Part shown: positions 32,174 through 40,253 of the stretch, in pieces
How the letters are laid out: every line of letters begins with the position of its first letter
How positions within the stretch are numbered: the first letter of the stretch is position 1
Assembly (NCBI GenBank): GCA_041821265.1
Contig: JBGUEQ010000003.1
Location: 109,788 to 173,787, forward strand
From: Lachnotalea sp041821265
GTDB lineage: Bacteria > Bacillota > Clostridia > Lachnospirales > Lachnospiraceae
Length of the DNA: 64,000 nt
Direction of reading: 5' to 3'
The notes under the pieces: model-generated
Seen by the model: the letters and a program-made list of their open reading frames with translations, nothing else
What the model was told of the DNA's origin: nothing
Databases searched by the model: none
Position numbers and translations under genes: made by a program

Positions 32174-33352
32174 ATGGAAGAGAGAAAGCAACTCAGTGTA
32201 AGCGACAAGAATGGTATTTTAAATGAACTTACAAGAAAAGGTTATACCCAAGAGGTAGTTGATCTTGTAAAAGAAGATTTGGATTTTGGTCTTTCCCAAG
32301 AGCAAACGCAGCTATATCTGTTAAAGAAACTGGATATCCGCCAAATGAGAGTACAGTCACAATGTATTCGCAACGGCTATTCAGATGATGTTATTGCAGT
32401 AATTATGTGTGACGGACTAAATGGGTATCAAATGCAAATAGCGTTGGATTTTTTTCAAAAGGGTGTGCCCTTAGATACCATTAGGCAGATTTCAGACACA
32501 GGTTCGCAGGCAGCAGCCATGCAACAGGCATTTCAAAAGATACTAGATGAAATGCGGAAGGCACAAGACAGTGTGAAAGATGAGCCAGCATATGTAAAGC
32601 AGCTGATGGAAGAAATCAAAGAAATTGTGTCAAAGATTGATGTTCAAGATAAGCGTTATGATGCTCTAAATGATAAATTGAAGATTTTTGAAAACACCAA
32701 AAAGGATGAAGAAGTCAAAGATGGCTTGCTAAATTCTTTAGGGGAGAAAGACCAGATGCTATCGGAACAGCAAGATAAGATTAACCTTGCAAATTCAACC
32801 ATTGCAAAATTACGAAATGATATTGATGCAATAAGAGAGGAGAAGAGAAAGATGGAAAATAGGGTAAAAGAACTGGAGGAAGAAATGACGACTAGAGCAG
32901 CTTCAAATGTAAATGCATCCGGCAAGAGCAATGCGGTTGTGGTAGAGGATAGTGTAGCTAAACCAGTGGAAATGGGGACGGTTAATCAACCAGTAAAAAA
33001 TCAAACCTCGCCGGTACAGTTTATTTATGGAACGCCTGTTTATTATGCGCCAGTTCATGATGCTAATGGAAATTTTATTCAGAATGTAGTGATTGATAAA
33101 ACTGTAAAGAAGAATAATGGTGCATTTTCCGCTTTATCAAAGCTTATTTTCAAGAAGAAATCAAGACAAGATATTGTAAAACTAGTTGCAAGTGGAGAAT
33201 TAGAACCTTCTCAGCTTGTTCAGATTAGAAATGCCATTGAGAAAGGATTAAGCGAGGACCAACTATTAGAACTAATTCACAGTAAAGCATCAGCAGAACA
33301 AATGCAGGGCGTTATCGAAATAGCAATTAGCATTAATAGTCTTGTAGATTAG
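32174..33352 (+). CDS. Coiled-coil element protein, unknown function
   Basis: 392 residues (TTAGGAGG upstream). Residues 1-120 hold helical repeats ending in G-L-S/N or G-V-P-L turns (GLSQEQTQLYLLKKLDIRQM, GYSDDVIAVIM). Residues 140-240 form a long coiled coil. A Pro/Gln-rich linker follows and the C-terminus returns to short helical repeats (LEPSQLVQIRNAIEKGLSED). The repeat style is seen in other Gram-positive conjugative elements near the relaxase. No function assigned. Confidence 0.6.
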   Translation: MEERKQLSVSDKNGILNELTRKGYTQEVVDLVKEDLDFGLSQEQTQLYLLKKLDIRQMRVQSQCIRNGYSDDVIAVIMCDGLNGYQMQIALDFFQKGVPLDTIRQISDTGSQAAAMQQAFQKILDEMRKAQDSVKDEPAYVKQLMEEIKEIVSKIDVQDKRYDALNDKLKIFENTKKDEEVKDGLLNSLGEKDQMLSEQQDKINLANSTIAKLRNDIDAIREEKRKMENRVKELEEEMTTRAASNVNASGKSNAVVVEDSVAKPVEMGTVNQPVKNQTSPVQFIYGTPVYYAPVHDANGNFIQNVVIDKTVKKNNGAFSALSKLIFKKKSRQDIVKLVASGELEPSQLVQIRNAIEKGLSEDQLLELIHSKASAEQMQGVIEIAISINSLVD

Positions 33353-33367
33353 GAGGAAACAAAAAAT

Positions 33368-33760
33368 ATGAGTATACAGGTAATAAGTGAAAAGGCAGAA
33401 ACAGTAGCACAGAAACTATTAATCAGTAAGGCGGAACAATTATTTGTTGTTGAATTTGCATTTAAGACAAGCGATAAGGAACTGACAAATAAACTGATTG
33501 ATGAACTGGCAGTACCCAATAAGAATACGGATAGTATTATTGCAAAATACGAAGCAATGCTTGATGAAAAGCCAGTATGGATCGGTCAGATTGAAAATCT
33601 GTTAATTGCTCTTGAAATGTATCGTATCGAGGAAGAAAAAGCGATAAATCGTTTGGCAGATATTTTAAATGCATATGGCATTGATGTGACAGCTGATGAA
33701 ATCCGCACGGTTGGTACGAATGATTTAAAAGAGCGTGTAAAGAGAGAAATAACACTTTAG
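33368..33760 (+). CDS. Small helical element protein, unknown function
   Basis: 130 residues, ribosome site TAGGAGG, all-helical prediction. It starts MSIQVISEKAETVAQKLL and has no motif I recognise. Operon position between the coiled-coil protein and PcfB suggests a mobilisation or coupling accessory. Confidence 0.5.
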   Translation: MSIQVISEKAETVAQKLLISKAEQLFVVEFAFKTSDKELTNKLIDELAVPNKNTDSIIAKYEAMLDEKPVWIGQIENLLIALEMYRIEEEKAINRLADILNAYGIDVTADEIRTVGTNDLKERVKREITL

Positions 33761-33772
33761 GAGGTGCAGAGT

Positions 33773-34882
33773 ATGGCAGAAGAAATTCAAGAGGCAGTAC
33801 AAATTATTCGTGTAGCCTATGATGGCATTGAAATTGCCATGAAAGTAGGAAATGGAGGAATTGGAGCTATGCAAAAAGCAATTGATGTTCTAAAGGGAAT
33901 GCTCGACTATGAAAAATCCCTTGGTAAGACTTCAATGAAAAAGCTCTTGATGAAGGGCGGCGATTTGCAGGTATTACAGTTTAATACAGAAGATATGAAG
34001 AAGGTTGAAAAAATGGCTAAGAAGTACGGAATTCTTTATTCGGTTTTACCGGATATCAATAAGAAGGATGGACTGTCGGAGGTTATATTTCATTCGGAGG
34101 CTGTTCCTAGAGCAAATATGATGATTCAAAAGTTGAAGTTTGGAAGAATTGCAACCTTTGATGATTATTTGAAAAATGGAAATGAGAAAGATTTAAGTAA
34201 ACTCATGGAATTCTTAAAGGGACAGAAATTGGGAAACGAGAAAATCCACACTGAGGAAACTGTTAGAGCAGGAGTTCTAATAGAAGGTCTGATTGAAAAG
34301 GTTGGTCTGTTTGCAATGGAGAAACAGAGCATCAGTGTGGATGCTGTAAAGGAGAATTTTAGTATTGGAAATGAACAGGCGGAAAATATTATTAGTCAGC
34401 TTGAGAAAATCGGAGTTCTTGAAAAGAGCGACTTAAATGGTGAGCATAAGGTTATCATGGATAAAGAAGCGTTTCAAAACCGAGTAAAAGGATATCAAGA
34501 GCTGGCAGATAGAATGCGTGCAATATCGGCTACTAAGGATACCAGTCTTTCTGATATTACCATTAGTAAGAAACTGATTGTCGATGAAAATGATCATGCA
34601 GTTAAGACGAGAGTTCCTGGAGCATGGGGCAAATATATGTGGATTAACAAAGAAAATATTATGGAAATTCACAATGGCAAAACAATGCTCACATTCCTTG
34701 ATAGAAATAAGGACTATAAGATTTATGATGAAGAGAACCGTGTTCTTGAAACAGTAAGGGGTGAGAAACTTCATTCCAACAATTATGACAAGGTGGAAGC
34801 AGTGATAAGGGAAAGATATGAAAAATCCCAGAGTCAGACAAAAACAGCTAGACCTGTCAAGAAAGATACAGTAAAGCGGTGA
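33773..34882 (+). CDS. PcfB-like protein (DUF3801)
   Basis: 369 residues from ATG 33773 (GGAGGTG upstream). The N-terminal 130 residues (VAYDGIEIAMKVGNGGIGAM, VLKGMLDYEKSLGKTSMKKL, VEKMAKKYGILYSVLPD) match PcfB/DUF3801, the accessory factor that couples relaxosome and VirD4 in Gram-positive conjugation. The C-terminal half is an extra domain with a helical part and a strand-rich end. The stop TGA overlaps the next ATG. Confidence 0.8.
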   Translation: MAEEIQEAVQIIRVAYDGIEIAMKVGNGGIGAMQKAIDVLKGMLDYEKSLGKTSMKKLLMKGGDLQVLQFNTEDMKKVEKMAKKYGILYSVLPDINKKDGLSEVIFHSEAVPRANMMIQKLKFGRIATFDDYLKNGNEKDLSKLMEFLKGQKLGNEKIHTEETVRAGVLIEGLIEKVGLFAMEKQSISVDAVKENFSIGNEQAENIISQLEKIGVLEKSDLNGEHKVIMDKEAFQNRVKGYQELADRMRAISATKDTSLSDITISKKLIVDENDHAVKTRVPGAWGKYMWINKENIMEIHNGKTMLTFLDRNKDYKIYDEENRVLETVRGEKLHSNNYDKVEAVIRERYEKSQSQTKTARPVKKDTVKR

Positions 34883-37089
34883 TGCCAATGCAGACAAGTA
34901 AGAAGAAGGTATCACCTATTTTTATTCTTTTAGGAGCAATTGCTGCAGCATACCTTGGATATCTAGTAAATGGTGCATGGAAAACAGATATGAATATCAA
35001 TGATTTCATAGCAGCATTTTCTGAGGTATGTAATAAACCGTTAGCAAATTATTATAATAATTCAACCGTAAAAGCGGTGGTAATAGCGATGTTTGTCTAT
35101 GCCATCGCTATTATTATGTACTATACTGGTCAAAGGAATTATATGCCGGGCAAAGAATTCGGTACAGCTAAGTTTGAGGAACCAAAGCATGTGAATAAGA
35201 TACTAGAAGACAAAGACGTAGGATTTAATCGAATACTCAGTCAGAACGTTCGCATGTCACTTAACTTTCGCAAACTTAAACTAAACGGAAATATCTTAAT
35301 TTGTGGTGGTTCCGGTGCTGGTAAAACCTTTTATGAGGTAAAACCAAATCTGATGCAAATGCCACATCATTGTTCTTTTATCTGTACGGATCCAAAAGGC
35401 GAAATTCTTAGAAGTTGTGGTAAAATGTTAAAGGATAATGGTTATAACGTAAAGGTTATTAATCTGTTAGAGATGAATAAGTCGGATTGCTATAATCCAT
35501 TTTCTTATATCAGAGAAGAAACAGATGTTGTAAAACTAATTACAAATCTGATTTCTAATACAACACCGAAGGGGTCGACACCCTCAGATCCATTCTGGGA
35601 GAAGGCTGAAGGTCTGTTTCTACAGGCAATTTTCTACTATGTGTGGTTAGAAGAAAGACCTTCAAAGCGCAATTTTGAAACAGTTCTTAAACTCATGGGA
35701 GAAGCTGAAGTAGCAGAGCAGGGAAAGCCTTCAAAACTTGATGTGCGTATGAAGTTTTTAGAAGAAAGTTCTACACTTGGAGTAAATCATCCGGCAGTAA
35801 AGCAATATAACAAATGTATGCGTGGTGCAGGCGATACCGTCCGATCCATTATAATCAGTGCCAATTCAAGATTGGCATTTCTTGAAAATAAACAGGTTTT
35901 AAGGATGCTGTCGAAAGATGAACTAAACCTTGCAGAACTTGGAATTGGGGTAAATGGGGATGGAGAGACTAAAACAGCATTGTTCTGTGTTATCCCTGAT
36001 TCAGATAAATCCTATAACTTTATTATTGGGATGCTCTACACGCAAATTTTTCAGGAATTATACTATCAGGCTGATTTTAATTGTGGAGGCAGATTACCAA
36101 TACATGTCACATTTATGTTGGATGAGTTTGCTAACGTTGCGTTGCCGGATGATTATTGTTCCTTGCTGTCAACAATGCGTAGTCGTGAAATCAGTAGCAT
36201 TATTATTATCCAGAACTTTGCACAGCTCAAGGCACTTTTTAAGGATACTTGGGAGACAATTCCCGGTAACTGCGATACATTTATCTATTTAGGAGGAAAC
36301 GAGCAAAGTACGCATAAATATGTGTCAGAGCTACTTGGCAAAGGAACCATAGATAAGAAGTCCAGTGGAGAAACAAAAGGAAGGCAGGGAAGTTCAAGTA
36401 GGAATTATGATGTACTTGGAAGAGAATTATTTACACCGGATGAAGTAAGAAAGTTGGACAACAGGAAATGTCTTGTCTTTATACGTGGCTTTGATCCTAT
36501 TATGGACAATAAATATATACCTTTTGGACATTCAGCTTTTGATTTGACAGCTGATGGGAAAGGTACGCCGTATGTGCATGTTATAGAAGCTGAATCTACG
36601 GTAATCGGAGCAACCTTTGAAATATTAACAAAACGCTCTGTAGAGTATTATGAAGCCTTGAAGATAAAGGGTGAGAACATTTATATTGATATTCTTACTT
36701 ATGATGAATTTATGCTTCTTGGAGATACCGAACTTGGTAAACGATTTATTAGTATGGATGAGAAGGCTCAGAAAGAGAAGCTACAATCATCACAGAATAA
36801 CGAACTGGAATATTACGAAGAGTCGGTAACGAGAAAAGTAAGATCTGAAACTAAGGCAGCGCAGCAGCATCAGGAGAGGAAAATTTTAGAGTGGGAAGAT
36901 ACTATTACGAATCGTATGCTGCATTGGAAGTATTCAAAAGAGCAGATTGCTGAACTTAAGCGAGCTGTAGCCGTTAAGATGCCAATGGAGAATGTTTTGG
37001 AATTTTTTTATCCGGAAACAAGTCCTCAGCAGATGGCAGAGATAGTGGAAACTTTTCAGGCATTAAAACAAGTATGTAGCAACAGCTAA
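34882..37089 (+). CDS. VirD4/TraG type IV coupling protein
   Basis: About 735 residues from ATG 34882 (34891 also possible). Two N-terminal membrane helices (FILLGAIAAAYLGYLVN; VVIAMFVYAIAIIMYYTG), Walker A near residue 141 in ICGGSGAGKTFYEVKP, KGEILRSCG, Walker B near 411 in VTFMLDEFANVALP, and a conserved FAQLKALF with FIYLGGNEQST. The C-terminal 150 residues are acidic and helical. It recruits relaxase-DNA to the channel. Confidence 0.93.
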   Translation: MPMQTSKKKVSPIFILLGAIAAAYLGYLVNGAWKTDMNINDFIAAFSEVCNKPLANYYNNSTVKAVVIAMFVYAIAIIMYYTGQRNYMPGKEFGTAKFEEPKHVNKILEDKDVGFNRILSQNVRMSLNFRKLKLNGNILICGGSGAGKTFYEVKPNLMQMPHHCSFICTDPKGEILRSCGKMLKDNGYNVKVINLLEMNKSDCYNPFSYIREETDVVKLITNLISNTTPKGSTPSDPFWEKAEGLFLQAIFYYVWLEERPSKRNFETVLKLMGEAEVAEQGKPSKLDVRMKFLEESSTLGVNHPAVKQYNKCMRGAGDTVRSIIISANSRLAFLENKQVLRMLSKDELNLAELGIGVNGDGETKTALFCVIPDSDKSYNFIIGMLYTQIFQELYYQADFNCGGRLPIHVTFMLDEFANVALPDDYCSLLSTMRSREISSIIIIQNFAQLKALFKDTWETIPGNCDTFIYLGGNEQSTHKYVSELLGKGTIDKKSSGETKGRQGSSSRNYDVLGRELFTPDEVRKLDNRKCLVFIRGFDPIMDNKYIPFGHSAFDLTADGKGTPYVHVIEAESTVIGATFEILTKRSVEYYEALKIKGENIYIDILTYDEFMLLGDTELGKRFISMDEKAQKEKLQSSQNNELEYYEESVTRKVRSETKAAQQHQERKILEWEDTITNRMLHWKYSKEQIAELKRAVAVKMPMENVLEFFYPETSPQQMAEIVETFQALKQVCSNS

Positions 37090-37176
37090 ATATATGTGGA
37101 ATAATCAGAGTAAATTTGCTATGATAATTACATTATCAAACTGAATTTGTCGTTTTTTTGGAGAGGGAGAGCTATT

Positions 37177-37683
37177 ATGAGCAGACCATTAACGGAACAG
37201 AAAGTTTTAAGAAAATTAGATATTGAGGATTTTCGACATCTTACAAAAGATAAGATTATTACTATGGCATCAATGCTAGATAAGATGGATCCGGAGGTCG
37301 CTAAGAAAGCACTAGAACAATTTCCGGAGTTTTCTAATACGGCAAAGGAAATGTTGGTTGGGTATAAAGATACATTGGATAAGGGTTTAGAGTCAAATAA
37401 GGAAAGTGTTCAATCGTACTATGATTCATGTAAATCTATAATCGATGTCTTACAAAAACAACTTGAGGATGAGAATCTTTCATTTGAAGAAAGAAAGTAT
37501 ATTATTGATAAAATGCTTGAAGTTTCAAAAATGATGGGTGAAAAAGACTCAGAGAATAAAAACTTCATTGTTAAAACGCTTATGGTTGGTGGGGTTGTTA
37601 TTGTTGGTGTAGTTGGGATGTTAGCATCTACCCTAGGTGGAAATACAAAGATTGAGACAGATGATGTTGATAAATTGACCTAA
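37177..37683 (+). CDS. Unknown protein with C-terminal membrane anchor
   Basis: 168 residues from ATG 37177 (GGAGAGGGAG upstream). Helical cytoplasmic part (YKDTLDKGLESNKESVQSYY) and one C-terminal membrane segment (TLMVGGVVIVGVVGMLAST). It is separated from VirD4 by about 90 AT-rich bases and from the next core gene by three terminators, so it is probably transcribed on its own. Could be an exclusion or immunity factor; this is speculation. Confidence 0.6.
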   Translation: MSRPLTEQKVLRKLDIEDFRHLTKDKIITMASMLDKMDPEVAKKALEQFPEFSNTAKEMLVGYKDTLDKGLESNKESVQSYYDSCKSIIDVLQKQLEDENLSFEERKYIIDKMLEVSKMMGEKDSENKNFIVKTLMVGGVVIVGVVGMLASTLGGNTKIETDDVDKLT

Positions 37684-37745
37684 TACATTTACACATTTAT
37701 CTTTAGATATTTATTGTGATAAATAAAATTTCAACATAGTAAGAC

Positions 37746-37775
37746 ATAGCCGAGGTAAATCCCCGGCTATTTTTG
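37746..37775 (+). terminator. Intrinsic terminator 1 upstream of the VirB2-like gene
   Basis: ATAGCCG-a-GG pairs with CC-c-CGGCTAT over a TAAAT loop, then TTTTTG. Followed by GTACCCAATTTT and an AAGGAGGTGA box, the same sequence order seen after the terminator at 26666-26692. Confidence 0.8.
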
Positions 37776-37840
37776 TACCCAATTTTAAGGAGGTGATTAC
37801 CGCAGTAATATATCGGGGAAAGCCCGATTCAATATAATTC

Positions 37841-37859
37841 CAGGAGAAATCCTGTTTTT
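37841..37859 (+). terminator. Small intrinsic terminator 2
   Basis: CAGGA-GAAA-TCCTG followed by TTTTT. The stem is short (5 bp), so it is weak or regulatory. Confidence 0.45.
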
Positions 37860-37889
37860 ATAGAAGTAACTAACAATAGAAGATAAACA

Positions 37890-37933
37890 AAGCCGGAAGA
37901 AGTGAAGCTGATTCATTTCCATCCGGCTTTTTT
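37890..37933 (+). terminator. Intrinsic terminator 3 upstream of the VirB2-like gene
   Basis: AAGCCGGA/TCCGGCTT 8-base stem, extendable by GAA/TTC pairs, with a TTTTTT tail, only 32 bases before ATG 37965. With the two preceding hairpins it forms a triple barrier in a 190-base leader. Confidence 0.85.
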
Positions 37934-37964
37934 GTCCCCCAAATTATAGAAGGAGAAATTATTT

Positions 37965-38327
37965 ATGAATAAGAAAACAATTAATATAACGAATAAGGAA
38001 ACAAAGAAGGACGGATTTTTTGTAGGAATGAAGAAGAAAGTAATTCCTGTATTTTCAGGAGCCATTATGGCTTGCAGTTTATTTCCCACACAAGTAATGG
38101 CAGCTACGGATACAAGTTCAGTAACTCAGCCACTTGATAACTTGAAGACATTGGTTATCGCAATTATCGGTGCAGTTGGTGTCATTATCCTTGCAAAGAA
38201 TGTTATGGAATTTGCACAAGCGTATCAGCAACAGGATTCTTCTACCATGAACTCTGCACTTAAGGGTATTGTGGCAGGTGTTATGATGGCGGGGATTTCA
38301 TCCGTATTAACTATCTTAGGATTCTAG
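37965..38327 (+). CDS. VirB2-like / Maff2-type conjugative pilin
   Basis: 120 residues. A signal-like segment (VIPVFSGAIMACSLFPTQVM ending in A-A) precedes two hydrophobic helices (TLVIAIIGAVGVIILAKNVM and GIVAGVMMAGISSVLTILGF). The G-V-x-x-L-x-K-x-V-M and final G-x-x-x-V pattern resembles Maff2 and TrbC/VirB2 proteins in Gram-positive elements. It is the channel's small pilin-like subunit, separate from the Tad-like pilins. Confidence 0.7.
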   Translation: MNKKTINITNKETKKDGFFVGMKKKVIPVFSGAIMACSLFPTQVMAATDTSSVTQPLDNLKTLVIAIIGAVGVIILAKNVMEFAQAYQQQDSSTMNSALKGIVAGVMMAGISSVLTILGF

Positions 38328-38379
38328 AAACAACAATGGGTTAGATTCCCAAATCAACAGAAAGAGGTGAAACACAAGT

Positions 38380-39222
38380 ATGGATATTTTTAATCTTGGA
38401 GAACAGATCCTTGACCTTCTGGAGATGGTATTTGGTTTTTGGAACAATCAGATAGCACTTGTATTTTCATTGCTCGGTCAGTCGCCCGTGGATTTTAAGG
38501 GCGGCGGTCCATGGGCGGTCATTGAAGGAATAGAACCTATCTTCGTTGGAGTAGGTTCATCTCTGGTAGTATTGTTTTTTGTCATTGGATTTTGTTCGGA
38601 AAGCGTAGACATACGAGAAGAAATGAGATTTGAAGTCATATTAAAAATGATGATTCGAGTTGGAATTTCTGAATGGCTGGTAATAAATAATGTAACGATT
38701 ATGAAGGCATTTTTTACATCGATAGGCAATTTGGTTGGATTAATGACGCAAGGAAATATCCCGACACTTTCTATCGATAGTGCACAGGCAGATGTGATAT
38801 CAAATCTCGGCTTTGGAGCCAGTTTGATTATGCTGATATTGGCTGCACTATTATCCATAATCATTATTATCTGTGGTTTTTTCCTGATATACACGGTTTA
38901 CTTTAGATTCTTGAAGATATTAGTAATCGTGCCTTTAGGAGCTATCGCATTTTCAACAGTAGGTGGAAACAGAAATATCAATCATACTGCAGTAACGTAT
39001 GCAAAGTACTTTTTGTCGGTGGTATTGGAAGCTGTAACAATGGCATTATCAATTATTGTTTGTAATGCATTCATTAGTGCAGGACTACCGACATTTACAG
39101 AAAATTATGCAGATTGGGCACAGACGCTTATTTATTTATGTGAGATGACATTTACAATTGCAATGACAGTCGGAAGTGTGAAAGGTGCACAGAACTTAAC
39201 CAGTAGGGCATTAGGATTATAG
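38380..39222 (+). CDS. VirB6/TrbL-like polytopic membrane protein
   Basis: 280 residues with at least six membrane segments (SSLVVLFFVIGFCSE, LIMLILAALLSIIIIICGFF, ILVIVPLGAIAFSTVGG, AVTMALSIIVCNAF and others) and a final segment typical of TrbL/VirB6. Its place between VirB2-like and PrgI/VirB4 genes is the standard order. It forms the inner-membrane channel core. Confidence 0.8.
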   Translation: MDIFNLGEQILDLLEMVFGFWNNQIALVFSLLGQSPVDFKGGGPWAVIEGIEPIFVGVGSSLVVLFFVIGFCSESVDIREEMRFEVILKMMIRVGISEWLVINNVTIMKAFFTSIGNLVGLMTQGNIPTLSIDSAQADVISNLGFGASLIMLILAALLSIIIIICGFFLIYTVYFRFLKILVIVPLGAIAFSTVGGNRNINHTAVTYAKYFLSVVLEAVTMALSIIVCNAFISAGLPTFTENYADWAQTLIYLCEMTFTIAMTVGSVKGAQNLTSRALGL

Positions 39223-39234
39223 GAAGGAGCAATT

Positions 39235-39630
39235 ATGGAGACGTTGGAATTAAAAACACAATGGGGAAGTACGGAACAGGTACAACTTGAAATTAACAAT
39301 TACCTGGATAATAACGGTATGTATATAGGGATTATGACAAGTTCAGATTATCCAGAACCATATGGAGATATGACAGTCAATCTAGATAGCAAAGCACCAG
39401 ATTATTGCGGCTATATTGACACCAATAATATGCCAGAGTTAGCGAAGTTCATAGAGGACAATGATATAGGGGAGTTTACAGGGCTTACGAAACGTAGCGG
39501 CTTTTGTGAATATCCCCTTTATTTATTTAATCCAGAGAAACTTCGTGAGTTATGTCCAGATGGGATGGAAGCTTATGAACGAAGCATTGGAGCTACGAAA
39601 GCACCAGAAATGAAAGAAAAGGCAAGATAA
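39235..39630 (+). CDS. DUF4313 family protein
   Basis: 131 residues (GGAAGGAG upstream). The characteristic block YIGIMTSSDYPEPYGDMTVN followed by a Y-I-D-T-N-N-M-P-E-L motif and LTKRSGFCEYPLYLFNPEKL matches DUF4313 of Tn1549-like elements. Soluble and acidic. Function unknown. Its insertion between VirB6 and PrgI genes is common. Confidence 0.8.
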   Translation: METLELKTQWGSTEQVQLEINNYLDNNGMYIGIMTSSDYPEPYGDMTVNLDSKAPDYCGYIDTNNMPELAKFIEDNDIGEFTGLTKRSGFCEYPLYLFNPEKLRELCPDGMEAYERSIGATKAPEMKEKAR

Positions 39631-39645
39631 ACGGAGGTGAAGGTT

Positions 39646-40140
39646 ATGGTAATTGAAGTCAACAAGGATGTTGATAGATACCAGGAGTCAGTGGCACTTG
39701 GATTATCAGCAAAACAGCTTATATTTTCAGCAGCAAGTTTGATTAGTGGATCAGGGATTGTCTTATTACTGTATCCCTATATCGGAATTACAGGAAGTGC
39801 GTATGTGGCAATACCAGTGGTAGCACCAATTGCACTTGGAGGATTTTATTCCTATAACGGAATGAGTTTTTACAATGTGATGCAAAGAAAGCTGCATATG
39901 ATGTTTGGAAACAAGGCATTGGTCTACGTATCCACTGAGAGCGAAGCAACAATTAAAGCTTATCAGGTAGTAGAGGTGGGGAAAGGAAAGAAATCAGTAA
40001 GGCCAGTAGAGCAGAAGCAAAATAAAAAACAGGAGGAGTTTGAGGTTATGAAGAAAAAAATGAAGAGCATAATGATTGGTTGTATTGCAGCAGTTGCGCT
40101 TGCAGTAGCAGGAACAGTAGTATATAAAATTTTTCATTAG
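39646..40140 (+). CDS. PrgI family (VirB3-like) membrane protein
   Basis: 164 residues from ATG 39646 (ACGGAGGTG 8 bases upstream; GTG 39637 overlaps that site). Two membrane helices after a PrgI-like start (VDRYQESVALGLSAKQLIF; ITGSAYVAIPVVAPIALGGF), and an extra basic linker plus a C-terminal hydrophobic helix (IGCIAAVALAVAGTVVY) not usual in the short PrgI proteins. It docks VirB4 at the membrane. Confidence 0.78.
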   Translation: MVIEVNKDVDRYQESVALGLSAKQLIFSAASLISGSGIVLLLYPYIGITGSAYVAIPVVAPIALGGFYSYNGMSFYNVMQRKLHMMFGNKALVYVSTESEATIKAYQVVEVGKGKKSVRPVEQKQNKKQEEFEVMKKKMKSIMIGCIAAVALAVAGTVVYKIFH

Positions 40141-40188
40141 TAACACGTAAATATTGTTATACCTCTATCAAGAGGTCGGACAATCCAG

Positions 40189-40217
40189 GCATTAGCCGGG
40201 AAGTTCCGGCTAGTGCA
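40189..40217 (+). terminator. Hairpin between PrgI and VirB4 genes
   Basis: GCATTAGCCGG pairs with CCGGCTAGTGC (one G-U) over a GAAGTT loop. A smaller ACCTC/GAGGT stem lies just before it (40161-40176). No T run, so the effect may be mRNA processing or attenuation. Confidence 0.45.
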
Positions 40218-40253
40218 TTTTAATGCAAAATGCATAGAAAGAGAGGCAAACAG

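Noticed and set aside
35954..36292. 112-codon ORF inside the VirD4 gene
   Set aside because: Frame shadow without ribosome site; the overlapped VirD4 part is highly conserved and could hardly code twice.
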